Notes: generated from the letters alone by a model not told the origin. DNA of 56,302 bases from Gammaproteobacteria bacterium (GCA_030595185.1 JAUVDT010000003.1:1-56302), one strand, 5' to 3'. Shown: positions 8,424 through 18,312, numbered from the stretch's first letter. Program-made: numbers and translations.

Positions 8424-10859
8424 TTAACCAATCACTTTCATTGGAGTGAACTCATGAGACTCACCACCTTGTGCGCGTTCTGCCCATGGATCATCCTGCA
8501 TGAATGTCTGGCCGTATCTGAATCGATCTGCTAGTTCTTTACGTTTTTCAGCATCTTCAACAATTGCTTCTTTAACGTAGTTCAAACCAACACGTTCAAT
8601 CCACGGTGCCGTACGTTCAAGATAATAGGCATCTTCGCGATATAGTTGCATGTAAGCTGCGCTGTATTCCAGTACGTCCTCTTCCGTTTCAACATTGCAA
8701 AGGAAGTCAGTTGCACGAACTTTGATGCCGCCATTACCACCAACGTGTAATTCGTAACCTGAATCGACACATACAACGCCGTAATCTTTAATCGTTGCTT
8801 CGGCACAGTTACGAGGGCAACCAGAAGCCGCCATCTTAAATTTATGCGGCATCCATGAGCCCCAGCTTAATTGCTCAAGCTTGATACCAATACCAGTTGA
8901 ATCTTGCGTACCAAAACGACACCAATCACGACCCACACAAGTTTTAACCGTACGTAATGCTTTACCGTATGCGTGACCAGAAACCATGCCGGCATCATTA
9001 AAGTCTTTCCAAATTGCTGGTAAGTCTTCTTTCTTCACGCCGTATAAACCAATACGCTGACCACCTGTTACGTGAACCGTATCGAGGTTATATTTTTCAG
9101 CCGCATCTGCAACTGCGCGTAATTCTTTAGGCGTAGTCATGCCACCCCACATACGCGGAATAACTGAGTAAGTACCGTCGCCTTGAATATTTGCGTGAGC
9201 ACGTTCGTTGATTAAACGTGATTGGTTATCATCAACGCCTGCATCTGGGTGCTTGCAAACTAAGTAATAGTTAAGAGCTGGACGACATTTACTGCAACCA
9301 TCTTCCGTCTTCCACGCCATTGAATCCATTACTTCACGAACAGATTTTAATTCGCCAGTATTGATTGCGGCTCTAACATCAGTGTGTGATTTATCGGTAC
9401 AACCACACATTGGTTTCAAATGTGGAGCCGTTGAGTGATCGCCACCCAAAACGTGAGACATCAATGACTCAACTAAGCCAGTACATGAACCACAAGAGCT
9501 AGATGCTTTTGTGTGTGCACGAACTTCGTCTAAGGTGAATAATTTTTTATCGTTAATCGCAATAACAATGTCACCTTTAGTAACACCATTACAACCACAA
9601 ATTTCAGCAGAGTCTGCCATTGATGCAACGCGATTATCATCACCGTGACCTGAATCACCAAGATGCGCCTGACCAAATAATAAGTTTTCGCGGAACTCAG
9701 AAATATCGGTACCGTCACGCATTAGATCGAAGTACCAACTACCATCAATCGTATCGCCGTACATAACCGCGCCTTCAATCTTGTTATTTTTAACAACAAT
9801 CTTGCGGTATACGCCACGCGCTTTATCCTGAAAAACTAATTCGTCAGTTGTTTCGTCACCCGTGAAATCACCAGCAGAAAACAAATCGATACCCGTTACT
9901 TTTAACTTAGTCGATGTCATTGTGCCTTCGTAACGGCCAATGCCCATTTTCGCTAAATGATTCGCACAGACTTTTGCCATATCAAATAATGGCGCCACTA
10001 AACCATAAACTTCACCACGATGCTGCACACACTCACCAACAGAATAAATACTTGGATCGTAAGTTTGCAAAGTATCGTTAACAACAATACCGCGTTCGCA
10101 ATGAATGCCTGATTCTTTAGCCAATTTAATATTTGGTTTGATACCAACCGCCATAACAACTAGGTCAGCATAAATTTCTGAACCGTCTTTAAAACGAACT
10201 TTTTCGACTCTATCTTTACCGATAATCGATTCAGTTGAAGCTTCCATTAAGAAGTGCAAACCACGCTCTTCTAAAGACTCTTTCAACATTGCTGCTGCAG
10301 GAGCGTCCATTTGACGTTCCATTAATTTATCCATCAAGTGAACAACGGTAACGCTCATACCCTGTTCCATTAAACCGTTAGCTGCTTCAAGACCTAACAA
10401 ACCACCACCAATAACAACGGCGTGTTTATGTTTGCCAGCCGCGGCAATCATCGTATCGACATCTTTAATATCACGGAAAGCAATAACGCCTTCAAGATCA
10501 TTACCAGGAACAGGAATAATGAATGCATCAGAACCTGTCGCAACTAATAAGCGATCATAAGATTCTTCAGTGCCGTCATCGGCAATAACTTTTTTATTAA
10601 CGCGATCAATCGAAGTAACTTCTTTACCACTGTGTAACGTCACATCGTTATCTTTATACCACTGCATATCATTAATCATGATTTCTTCAATGGTCTTATC
10701 ACCCGCTAAAACAGGCGACAACATAATGCGGTTATAGTTACCGTAAGGCTCAGCACCGAAAACGGTAATGTCATACATATCCGCATCAATCTTCAATAAC
10801 TCTTCAACGGTACGCATACCCGCCATACCATTACCGATAACAACTAGTTTTTCTTTCAT
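8424..10859 (-). CDS. nirB: Nitrite reductase (NADH) large subunit, siroheme/FAD
   Basis: The 811-aa enzyme reduces nitrite to ammonium with NADH. An N-terminal FAD/NAD-binding half begins VVIGNGMAGMRTVEELL. It is followed by a BFD-like [2Fe-2S] domain (CGCNG...CGSC, about residues 418-465), a second Cys-rich segment, and the sulfite/nitrite reductase repeats. The siroheme-[4Fe-4S] ligands are in TCVGRDWC (about residue 641) and GCPRNC (about residue 683). Length is as expected. It is the first gene of the minus-strand cluster, with a TTGGAG ribosome binding site a few bases before the ATG and a sigma-54-type promoter about 50 bp upstream. It should act with the nirD product next to it. Confidence 0.96.
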   Translation of the reverse strand: MKEKLVVIGNGMAGMRTVEELLKIDADMYDITVFGAEPYGNYNRIMLSPVLAGDKTIEEIMINDMQWYKDNDVTLHSGKEVTSIDRVNKKVIADDGTEESYDRLLVATGSDAFIIPVPGNDLEGVIAFRDIKDVDTMIAAAGKHKHAVVIGGGLLGLEAANGLMEQGMSVTVVHLMDKLMERQMDAPAAAMLKESLEERGLHFLMEASTESIIGKDRVEKVRFKDGSEIYADLVVMAVGIKPNIKLAKESGIHCERGIVVNDTLQTYDPSIYSVGECVQHRGEVYGLVAPLFDMAKVCANHLAKMGIGRYEGTMTSTKLKVTGIDLFSAGDFTGDETTDELVFQDKARGVYRKIVVKNNKIEGAVMYGDTIDGSWYFDLMRDGTDISEFRENLLFGQAHLGDSGHGDDNRVASMADSAEICGCNGVTKGDIVIAINDKKLFTLDEVRAHTKASSSCGSCTGLVESLMSHVLGGDHSTAPHLKPMCGCTDKSHTDVRAAINTGELKSVREVMDSMAWKTEDGCSKCRPALNYYLVCKHPDAGVDDNQSRLINERAHANIQGDGTYSVIPRMWGGMTTPKELRAVADAAEKYNLDTVHVTGGQRIGLYGVKKEDLPAIWKDFNDAGMVSGHAYGKALRTVKTCVGRDWCRFGTQDSTGIGIKLEQLSWGSWMPHKFKMAASGCPRNCAEATIKDYGVVCVDSGYELHVGGNGGIKVRATDFLCNVETEEDVLEYSAAYMQLYREDAYYLERTAPWIERVGLNYVKEAIVEDAEKRKELADRFRYGQTFMQDDPWAERAQGGESHEFTPMKVIG

Positions 10860-10908
10860 TCTCGTACTCCAAGTAACAAGCAGCTTTTATTCATATTACT
10901 GATGGAAT

Positions 10909-10924
10909 AGCAACAACCGTGCCA
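10909..10924 (-). promoter_or_regulatory. Sigma-54 (-24/-12) promoter of the nirB operon
   Basis: On the minus strand the sequence is TGGCACGGTTGTTGCT, which agrees with the RpoN consensus TGGCAC-N5-TTGC and has the required GG-N10-GC spacing. It would start transcription about 12 bases downstream, leaving a leader of roughly 40 nt before nirB. An NtrC-like site lies about 100 bp upstream. Confidence 0.85.
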
Positions 10925-11008
10925 CCATATTAGAGTTAACTAAATAATGCCTTAGATGATTGTTTTTGTTGATAATAATTTTATATACAGGAGCAAAGGA
11001 ATGACACT

Positions 11009-11036
11009 GCACCACAATGACGCACCAGATTAGTGC
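11009..11036 (-). promoter_or_regulatory. NtrC-type enhancer sites upstream of nirB
   Basis: GCACCAGATTAGTGC at 11022-11036 matches the NtrC dyad GCACYA-N3-TRGTGC in both half sites. The adjoining GCACCACAATGACGC (11009-11023) is a weaker copy. They lie about 100-130 bp upstream of the predicted transcription start, the usual enhancer distance. This points to nitrogen-limitation control of the nitrate cluster. Confidence 0.7.
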
Positions 11037-11267
11037 GCTAAGCACAGTTATTGATCAATATAATTGTGGCTCCATATGAATAGGTATTTCATACCAAATT
11101 ATATAAATGTCACAGATGTATTAAATGTACTTCTGCAATTTGATTTAAAACAAATTCCATTAGTACTTTCGCAAACAAATGACATAAAACTTCTATATTA
11201 GCTTATATGGATATACACAAATATCAGGATTTTTCACAAAAGACATTCCATAACTTAAGAGAAGTAC

Positions 11268-13160
11268 ATGTTAAATTTAAAAGATATCGATATTAGCAAG
11301 AAACTAATGGCTGGCTTTGGCCTTATTGTTTTACTCATCATTATCACTGTTACCATGACTTACAATGGCATCAAAAATACTGGTGACGTTAACGCACGTG
11401 TTATCAATTTACGAATGCCAACCGTACTGGCCTCAACCGAAATGACAAACGGCATCAATCATTCTCTGGCCGCTTTGCGTGGCTGGATGATTTTAGGCAA
11501 AGATAAGTTTAAAAACGATCGCCAGGAAGCATGGAAAGAAATTGATGATGCTTTTAACAAAATGAATCATTTTTCAAAGAATTGGACTAATCCAAAGAAC
11601 ATCACTCGACTCAATGAAATTAAAGAAAGCTTAATTCGCTTTAAAAAAGCACAACAAGAGATTGAAGACATTAGCGGCTCGATAGAAAATACACCTGCTA
11701 CAAAAATATTAATTCAACAAGCAGCACCTCAAGCCAAAATAATCATCACTCAAATTACGAGAATGATCGATATTGAAGCTAAATTATCCGCTACAGCTGA
11801 GCGTAAAGCCTTACTCGGTATGATGGCAGATGTTCGAGGCAGCATGGGTTTATCGTTGGCTAATATTCGTGCCTTTTTATTAACAGGTGATCAAAAGTTT
11901 AACAAAGAGTTTAGTCGCTTTTGGGCAATAAATGATCGTCGTTTTGGCGACTTATATCAGCAACAAAAGCTTTTGAATGCCGATCAGGCAATTGCGCTTA
12001 ATAAATTTAAAGCAGCTCGTGATATTTTTAAAGACCTGCCTCCTCAAATGCTGGACATTCGCGGATCAAAACAATGGAACTTAGCTAATTATTGGTTAGG
12101 CACAAAAGCGGCTCCTGAAGCCCGTATTATTTTAACTGACTTAAATGAAATGGTTGCCAATCAGAACAAGCTAGCGGCGACTGATATCACTGTTGCTAAT
12201 GATGCCTCCGATAACTTAATTGCCTTTACTATCTTACTGGGAATTATCTCTACTATTTTAGCAATTGCCATTACCGTTTACATAGTACGTATGATTTCAA
12301 AACCTCTGCAAGAGATTATCGAAATATCTTTGCCTTTATCTGAGGGTGATTTAACACAACGATTTATTGATTCGGGTGATAATGAAATTGGAAGAATGTC
12401 AGTTTCTTTAAACCATTTTATCGACAAATTAACAACCGTTTTAATTGATGTACAGGAAGCCGTTAGCAACACGTCCGTATCATCCGACCAGGTAAGTAAA
12501 ACAGCGCAAATGTTAAGTCAAAGCGGTGTAGAACAAGCAGCGAGTATTGAAGAAACATCAGCATCGGTTACTCAAATGTCAGCCTCTATTGACCTTAATA
12601 ATGAAAATGCGAGATCAACAAGTGAAATAGCATCATCGACATCAACAGATGCCGAAGAAGGTGGAGAAGCGGTTTCAAAAACAGTGCTCGCAATGAAAGA
12701 TATTGCTTCTAAGATTACATTAATTGAAGACATTGCTTACAAAACTAATCTCCTTGCCTTAAACGCAGCAATCGAAGCGGCGCGTGCAGGTGCTCACGGC
12801 AAAGGCTTTGCTGTGGTTGCAGATGAAGTAAGAAAACTGGCTGAGCGCAGTCAGATTTCAGCTCAGGAGATTAGTGAGCTAGCCAGCGGCAGTGTAAAAG
12901 TAGCTGAAAATGCTGGACACTTATTAGAAAAGATTGTGCCTAATATTAAAAATACATCTGATTTAATCAATGAAATATCATCGGCAACTGAAGAGCAATC
13001 AACAGGCGTTTCACAAATTAATACGGCCATTATTGAGCTAGATAACGTGTCCCAACAAAATGCGGCCGCAGCAGAAGAACTGGCAGCCACCGCAGAAGAA
13101 TTATCCGCTCAAGCATCTTTAATGGAGCAAAATATTGCTTTCTTTAAATTGACAAAATAG
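11268..13160 (+). CDS. Methyl-accepting chemotaxis protein with helical periplasmic sensor
   Basis: This 630-aa transmembrane chemoreceptor has TM1 at about residues 12-34 and an all-helical ligand domain at about 35-315; its size suggests a bimodular HBM-type sensor rather than a single four-helix bundle. TM2 (about 318-340), a HAMP domain (about 340-392) and the coiled-coil signalling domain follow. The conserved hairpin tip reads TNLLALNAAIEAARAG then KGFAVVADEVRKLAERS. No C-terminal CheR/CheB pentapeptide is present. The ligand is unknown. It is divergent from nirB, so a nitrogen compound is a reasonable guess but not shown. An inverted repeat (13182-13190/13206-13214) follows the gene, without a T-tract. 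Confidence 0.93.
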   Translation: MLNLKDIDISKKLMAGFGLIVLLIIITVTMTYNGIKNTGDVNARVINLRMPTVLASTEMTNGINHSLAALRGWMILGKDKFKNDRQEAWKEIDDAFNKMNHFSKNWTNPKNITRLNEIKESLIRFKKAQQEIEDISGSIENTPATKILIQQAAPQAKIIITQITRMIDIEAKLSATAERKALLGMMADVRGSMGLSLANIRAFLLTGDQKFNKEFSRFWAINDRRFGDLYQQQKLLNADQAIALNKFKAARDIFKDLPPQMLDIRGSKQWNLANYWLGTKAAPEARIILTDLNEMVANQNKLAATDITVANDASDNLIAFTILLGIISTILAIAITVYIVRMISKPLQEIIEISLPLSEGDLTQRFIDSGDNEIGRMSVSLNHFIDKLTTVLIDVQEAVSNTSVSSDQVSKTAQMLSQSGVEQAASIEETSASVTQMSASIDLNNENARSTSEIASSTSTDAEEGGEAVSKTVLAMKDIASKITLIEDIAYKTNLLALNAAIEAARAGAHGKGFAVVADEVRKLAERSQISAQEISELASGSVKVAENAGHLLEKIVPNIKNTSDLINEISSATEEQSTGVSQINTAIIELDNVSQQNAAAAEELAATAEELSAQASLMEQNIAFFKLTK

Positions 13161-13329
13161 ACAACATTTAACTAAGCATTGAACTCTCTCTTGCCACACA
13201 GTCAGGAGAGAGTTGCATACCTTACTTATAGCGAAAAACGACTATTCTCTATATTAGATAATTATTCCAAAATTAAGCGTCTATAATTACCCTTAATACC
13301 TCGTTAAAAGGACTTTAGCAAATACCAAT

Positions 13330-14871
13330 ATGAAGCCATTTAAGTCACTATACCCATTAGTTACCCTCGTATGGTTATTTTTAATGCTTATGCTATCCGG
13401 CATAGTTATCAATTCTAATATCAATATAGCAAAAGATGACTTTAACGATAAAACAATCAATCTATTCAACACCGTTAGTGACCAGGTTAAAATAAATGAA
13501 ACCATCGTAGAAGGTTTTGCAGCAACTATTAGTGCAGCCGGCAACCGGAACTGGAAACAAATTCGTGAATATGCAAAACAAATGCTGACACGTTATCCAC
13601 ATATTTTTAATTTTGAAATAACTGAAAAAATAAGACACAAAGATAAAACACGCTTTGAACACCATTTACAAACATCAGTATTTAAAGAATTTAAAATCAG
13701 GCAGTTTACTTACGAAACGAACCGTCAATGGAAAGAGGCAGCAACAAAAGAATTTTACATGCCTATTACTTTTATGGAACCTTTTAGGGCAGGTTCAGAA
13801 AAAATATTAGGCTTAGACGTCAGCTCCAGTTCTTTTTTAATGACTTCGCTAAAAAAAGCAATGACAACTCACGCATCCATTTCAACGATGCCTTTTACTT
13901 TGGTTGAAGGCGACTTAGCATATTTAATTTACAAACCCATTGTGAAATACGGCATTGAAACCACCTCGCATGACCACAGTTACCAGCTAGAGAACAGCTA
14001 TGCAATTTTGGTTATTTTAGCTAAGTCTTTGTTTAAAGAAGCATTAACAAGTAGCCCGGAATACCAAATAAACCTTTTCCATAGCGATTTTTCTGCCGGT
14101 GAAAATAAAGGTACATTATTTAAATCGACGGACACTCAATCAACCTCATTAGAATCACTATTGTTTCCTAAGCTTATTTTTTATCGAAAAATCGACAATA
14201 ACTCCCAGCCATTTATATTAAGCATTGAACACCAGCTAGGCTGGGATGCACTAAACTTATGGTTATTAATCATCATATGGAGCGCAGGATTTATTTCTTT
14301 CTTCGTCATGCTGCATTACGCAAAAGCCCACCATCAACTCAGCCTTCAACGTTTAAAAGAAACCGAAAACCTATTTTATTTAGCCAATCACGATGAATTA
14401 ACTGGCCTGGCAAATCGCAACTTTTTGCTAGATCGTTTAAAACATGCATTGATACAAGCCAAAAGATCCAATACACAACTCGGCATACTCTTTATGGATC
14501 TCAATAATTTCAAACCAATAAATGACAACTATGGTCATGCTGCTGGCGACCAGTTATTACGTGACACGTCAAACCGCATATTGTCCTGTATTCGAACTGG
14601 TGATACGTTATCTCGTCGCAGTGGCGATGAATTTATTCTTATTCTTGAAAACATTCAGGATCAAGCAAGTGTCAAACTTGTTGTTGATAAAATTAAGTTT
14701 GCCTTTGACAAGCCCTTTTCAATAGATAGAAAACAACTCAATATTGGCATCAGTATAGGGACTTCAATTTTCCCAATTGACGCCCAAACAGAAGAGGACC
14801 TTCTAAGTGCAGCGGATAAGAATATGTATTTAGATAAACAATCCAGTAAAAGCCCTTCTAAAAAGGCATGA
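13330..14871 (+). CDS. CHASE-like sensor diguanylate cyclase (SGDEF variant)
   Basis: The 513-aa membrane protein has TM1 (about residues 9-29), a periplasmic domain of about 270 residues with CHASE-like sequence, TM2 (about 300-325) and a C-terminal GGDEF domain starting HDELTGLANRNFLLDRL. The signature motif is SGDEF instead of GGDEF, near residue 431. RTGD five residues before it is an intact inhibitory I-site. FMDLNNF, containing a metal-binding Asp, is conserved. Some cyclases with Ser or Ala at the first motif position remain active, so c-di-GMP synthesis is plausible but uncertain. The closest Shine-Dalgarno-like AAAGGA is rather far (about 19 bases) from the ATG. Confidence 0.85.
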   Translation: MKPFKSLYPLVTLVWLFLMLMLSGIVINSNINIAKDDFNDKTINLFNTVSDQVKINETIVEGFAATISAAGNRNWKQIREYAKQMLTRYPHIFNFEITEKIRHKDKTRFEHHLQTSVFKEFKIRQFTYETNRQWKEAATKEFYMPITFMEPFRAGSEKILGLDVSSSSFLMTSLKKAMTTHASISTMPFTLVEGDLAYLIYKPIVKYGIETTSHDHSYQLENSYAILVILAKSLFKEALTSSPEYQINLFHSDFSAGENKGTLFKSTDTQSTSLESLLFPKLIFYRKIDNNSQPFILSIEHQLGWDALNLWLLIIIWSAGFISFFVMLHYAKAHHQLSLQRLKETENLFYLANHDELTGLANRNFLLDRLKHALIQAKRSNTQLGILFMDLNNFKPINDNYGHAAGDQLLRDTSNRILSCIRTGDTLSRRSGDEFILILENIQDQASVKLVVDKIKFAFDKPFSIDRKQLNIGISIGTSIFPIDAQTEEDLLSAADKNMYLDKQSSKSPSKKA

Positions 14872-15022
14872 CATAATCTGACACAGATAACAATATGAGC
14901 CCGATGTATATTAACAAAACCTAATGCACATGTTTTTACATTTATATCACATTATTTTTGTTGCAAAAGGGTCTTTTTACAACTAAATAATATGTGATAG
15001 TTAATTAAGGTACATTTAAAGT

Positions 15023-17359
15023 ATGCCTTCTACTTTTAAAATTTCCAACCTTGTTCTTATATGTTTTTTACTCTACTGGCCTATTGCAAATGCGCGGCAT
15101 TCTGTCGACCCAATCGACGTATTATCCATTCATTCATACCATCAGGAATACGAATGGACGTCCTCACAATATCAATCATTCAAGAACCAACTAGAAAATA
15201 GCTTATCCGAATATACGATTAATCATTCAACTGAATATTTGGATACAAAAAGAATTTTACCATCGGATAAATATAGAAAAAGTTTTCTATCTTACATAAA
15301 AGAAAAATACGGCCCACATATTCCAAACCTTATTTATGTCACTGATGACAATGCTCTCAATTTTGTCCATTCAACAGCTAGCCTATTAGGCTGGGATGTC
15401 CCAATTGTTTTCTCGGGAATAAATAACACCAATATCTATAACCCGCATGACAGCCATATTTTAGCCGGTGTTTTTGAATACAAAGATTTAGACTCCTCTA
15501 TCAAGCTCGCTAAGAAACTCAACAATGGAGCAACAAACATCATTTTCTTAGGTGATGGAGGAACAACAGATCTTGCTATTGACAAGATCATCAATAAAGA
15601 AAGAGACATTGATGACAATATTAATATTATCCACATCAGTTCCCCTAATTTAGATACCTTAATTAATTCATTAAGTTCATCGGGTAGCGGCACTATTATT
15701 TTAACAAGCATTGGTGGAATAAGAAATAAAGACAATATTCTACTCAACTTAAAAACCACAATACAGGCCATTGTAAATACGGGTAGAAAAGTACTTGCGA
15801 TGGAAGACACATACCTGTTCCCCGGTGTACTCGGTGGATATATTAATAGCGGCAAGATTCATGGCACTGTTGCAGCGAAAATTTCTAGCAACATTATACG
15901 CCATAAAAAAAATGGCTATGACACCATTCAAGGACCAAGTGAATTTGTGCTTAATTATGCGGATGTAATTCGTTTCAATATTGATTTATTGGAAGCACCG
16001 TTTAATAGCGCAAAAATACTGAATGCACCTCAATCACTTTTCGATACATATCCTAAGCTCATCAAAGCGTTATTATGGTCGATATCCATTCTTGCTTTTC
16101 TTTTGCTTGCCTTTATTTTCAAAAGTTCAAGAAAAAGTCGTTTATTGAAAAAGCAATACACCGATACACTCACAGGGCTGCCTAATAGAATTAGATTACT
16201 CTACGATATTAAACGCGCTGTAACACCTAGCCTTATTATCATTGATATTAATAACTTCAAATCCATCAACAATCTATATGGCTTAGAAATTGGTGATGAA
16301 CTACTAAAGAGTTTTGGAGAAAAAGTATCTTCTTATATCGATGACAAATACCCTATATACAGAATAGGAGGAAACCAGTTTGCCATTCTTAATAAAAACT
16401 GCAATATAGAATCAAATCCTGATGAATATATTAGCAACTTACTTAAAAATATTAAAAACAAAAGCTACCACATCGGTAACATTGATATTAATTTAACTCT
16501 GACGGCAGGCATGAGTCGACTTGAGCACAGGTTCTTACTTCCGAGAGCAGAACAAGCATTACAAAAAGCAAAAGAGACGAATAAAGATTATTGCATAAAC
16601 GATAAAAACAATGACAATACAGATCAATATCAAAAGAACCTACTCTGGGCACAAAAGCTTAATGATGCTTTAATAGATGACAGAATAGTTCCTTATTTTC
16701 AGTTAATTTCACATAATAGAACAGGGGAAAGAAAAAAATACGAAGCGCTTGTACGATTAATTTCTGAAGATGGCCAGGTCATTCCACCTTCTTACTTTCT
16801 TAATGCGGCTAAGAGCACACGCCAGTACTCCTCATTAACAAGAATTATGATTGATAAAACACTTCAGGCAATTACTGAATACGACGTTAGTATTTCAATC
16901 AATTTCACTGTTGATGATATAAAGAACAGTGAGACCATCCAATACTTTAAAGATAAATTAAAAGAATTTAATGTTGCTGATAAAGTAATAGTAGAACTCA
17001 CCGAAAGTGAAGGTATCGATAGTTATTCAGAAATAGCGGCATTTACTACTGAAATTAAGAAACTGGGATGTAAAATTGCAATTGATGATTTCGGCACTGG
17101 ATATTCAAATTTCACCCACCTTATTCACTTAAATGTAGACTTTTTAAAAATAGATGGCTCAATTATTAAAAATATAGTGAAAGATAAAAATTCAGAGATT
17201 GTCGCTAAAGCTTTAGTACAGTTTTCCAACCGACTAGGTATTGAAACCATTGCTGAATTTGTGGATTCACAAGAAGTTTTAGATAAAGTTACTGAAATTG
17301 GTATTGATTATTCTCAAGGCTATTTCTTAGGTCAGCCCTCTGAAAAAATAATCAACTAG
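15023..17359 (+). CDS. Periplasmic binding domain-GGDEF-EAL protein, probable c-di-GMP phosphodiesterase
   Basis: This 778-aa protein has a signal/anchor sequence (about residues 1-24) and a periplasmic ABC-transporter-like binding domain (about 30-340, beginning VLSIHSYHQEYEW). A TM helix (about 348-368), a GGDEF domain and an EAL domain follow. The cyclase motif is degenerate (GGNQF), so it is probably regulatory only. The EAL domain keeps YEALVR, the Asn of INFTVDD, ELTES, IDDFGTGYSN, FLKIDGS and the Glu of IAEFVD, so phosphodiesterase activity is expected. A small molecule bound in the periplasm presumably controls c-di-GMP breakdown. Only the ligand is unknown; the start is supported by AAGG upstream. 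Confidence 0.88.
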   Translation: MPSTFKISNLVLICFLLYWPIANARHSVDPIDVLSIHSYHQEYEWTSSQYQSFKNQLENSLSEYTINHSTEYLDTKRILPSDKYRKSFLSYIKEKYGPHIPNLIYVTDDNALNFVHSTASLLGWDVPIVFSGINNTNIYNPHDSHILAGVFEYKDLDSSIKLAKKLNNGATNIIFLGDGGTTDLAIDKIINKERDIDDNINIIHISSPNLDTLINSLSSSGSGTIILTSIGGIRNKDNILLNLKTTIQAIVNTGRKVLAMEDTYLFPGVLGGYINSGKIHGTVAAKISSNIIRHKKNGYDTIQGPSEFVLNYADVIRFNIDLLEAPFNSAKILNAPQSLFDTYPKLIKALLWSISILAFLLLAFIFKSSRKSRLLKKQYTDTLTGLPNRIRLLYDIKRAVTPSLIIIDINNFKSINNLYGLEIGDELLKSFGEKVSSYIDDKYPIYRIGGNQFAILNKNCNIESNPDEYISNLLKNIKNKSYHIGNIDINLTLTAGMSRLEHRFLLPRAEQALQKAKETNKDYCINDKNNDNTDQYQKNLLWAQKLNDALIDDRIVPYFQLISHNRTGERKKYEALVRLISEDGQVIPPSYFLNAAKSTRQYSSLTRIMIDKTLQAITEYDVSISINFTVDDIKNSETIQYFKDKLKEFNVADKVIVELTESEGIDSYSEIAAFTTEIKKLGCKIAIDDFGTGYSNFTHLIHLNVDFLKIDGSIIKNIVKDKNSEIVAKALVQFSNRLGIETIAEFVDSQEVLDKVTEIGIDYSQGYFLGQPSEKIIN

Positions 17360-17496
17360 ACACAGAGCATCATTATTGAGTATCTCAATTAAAATCACCA
17401 AATTTATATCAAGTTATACTAATAAACGACTCAAAATCCATTATAATTGTCGTTAGCACTTTCGTTCCAAATTCCATTATCGCTTTTGAGATTAAT

Positions 17497-17799
17497 ATGA
17501 AAAAAACCTTTAAATTGACCCATGAAAAACTCAATCAAGACCGTCATATTGATGCGACTCGACATGAAATCAGAAAATACATCAAAAGAGAGCGTAAAAG
17601 AACGTTACCTGAAGGTGCCGATTATTGGGATTTTGACTGCCGCTTTGGCGCTGATGCGGGCATTAGTGATGAAATTCACTTATCTGAAATCGATAAATGC
17701 ATTAATGCTGCCATTGAAGATGAGTTCCCATCCTTCTATTTAGAGATTATTGCCAAGCCTGGTACTCGTGTAAAGAGAGAACCAGAAGACGACGATTAA
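17497..17799 (+). CDS. DUF6172 family protein
   Basis: The 100-aa soluble protein matches the DUF6172 pattern: KKTFKLTHEK at the start, EIRKYIKRERKRTLPEGADYWDFDCR in the middle (residues about 27-52), and a C-terminal EIIAKPGTR segment ending in an acidic tail. No function is known for the family. It stands alone between the EAL protein and a DUF2007 gene, followed by a strong stem-loop. Confidence 0.8.
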   Translation: MKKTFKLTHEKLNQDRHIDATRHEIRKYIKRERKRTLPEGADYWDFDCRFGADAGISDEIHLSEIDKCINAAIEDEFPSFYLEIIAKPGTRVKREPEDDD

Positions 17800-17811
17800 C
17801 CTCAAGGCCAA

Positions 17812-17840
17812 CCCCACTATGCTGTTTAAACATAGCGGGG
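17812..17840 (+). terminator. Stem-loop after DUF6172 gene
   Basis: CCCCACTATG and CATAGCGGGG form a ten-position stem with one mismatch around a nine-base loop, 13 bases after the stop codon. There is no T-run directly after it, so rho-independent termination is possible but not strongly supported. Confidence 0.5.
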
Positions 17841-17960
17841 ATAAGAGGCTTTCTTATACTCTATGACTCATAGCATAAAAATACTTAAGTCGCCAAACCC
17901 CTCATCTCTTGTGCCGATAACTGCTTTACATTTATAGTCTTTACAAAGGATTAGCTCTAA

Positions 17961-18281
17961 ATGAAATTGATATATAAAGCAGGAGATATTATTGAAGCAC
18001 ATATTATTGCAGGCTTATTAGACGCTGAAGGCATTGAGTCACATGTTAGTGGACACTATTTACAAGGTGGTATTGGTGAACTGGCTCCTACCGGTTTTTC
18101 AAACATACACGTTGATGATAAGGATATAGATAAAGCTAAAATCATAATTGCAGAATACGAAAACAAGTTAAATAGACTCCCTGTTACCGACGAAGCTAAA
18201 AACCCGGTTATTCTTACAAAAATTGTCGTGATCAGTCTTTTCGCTTTCTTTATCTTCTATATTTATATTCTCACCCGATAG
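17961..18281 (+). CDS. DUF2007 domain protein with C-terminal membrane anchor
   Basis: The 106-aa protein has an N-terminal DUF2007 (putative signal-transducing) fold: KLIYKAGDIIEAHIIAGLLD, EGIESHVSG and a VDDKDIDKAKIII strand-helix unit. A C-terminal hydrophobic segment (about residues 84-104) should anchor it in the membrane. AAAGGA 15 bases upstream serves as ribosome binding site. No biochemical role is established for the family. It lies upstream of the nitrate transporter but a hairpin and a separate promoter come between. Confidence 0.8.
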   Translation: MKLIYKAGDIIEAHIIAGLLDAEGIESHVSGHYLQGGIGELAPTGFSNIHVDDKDIDKAKIIIAEYENKLNRLPVTDEAKNPVILTKIVVISLFAFFIFYIYILTR

Positions 18282-18312
18282 ATCTATAAAACCCTATCAC
18301 CCTCGCTAGTCC

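Larger units (their letters stand above)
10860..11267. other. Divergent regulatory region between nirB and chemoreceptor gene
   Basis: This 408-bp gap has no credible gene. It holds the sigma-54 promoter and NtrC-like sites for nirB. The chemoreceptor start (11268) is preceded by AAGAGAAG, a good ribosome binding site. A palindromic TATTGATCAATA occurs near 11049-11060 and may be an operator. No flagellar sigma-28 promoter for the chemoreceptor was recognised. Confidence 0.6.

Noticed and set aside
8582..8806. Small frame antisense or out of frame within nirB, and similar overlapping frames elsewhere
   Set aside because: They lie wholly inside well-supported genes and show no independent start signals.
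11049..11060. FNR/CRP-type site TATTGATCAATA
   Set aside because: The half sites overlap instead of being separated by four bases, so it does not fit the FNR consensus; AT-rich chance is likely.
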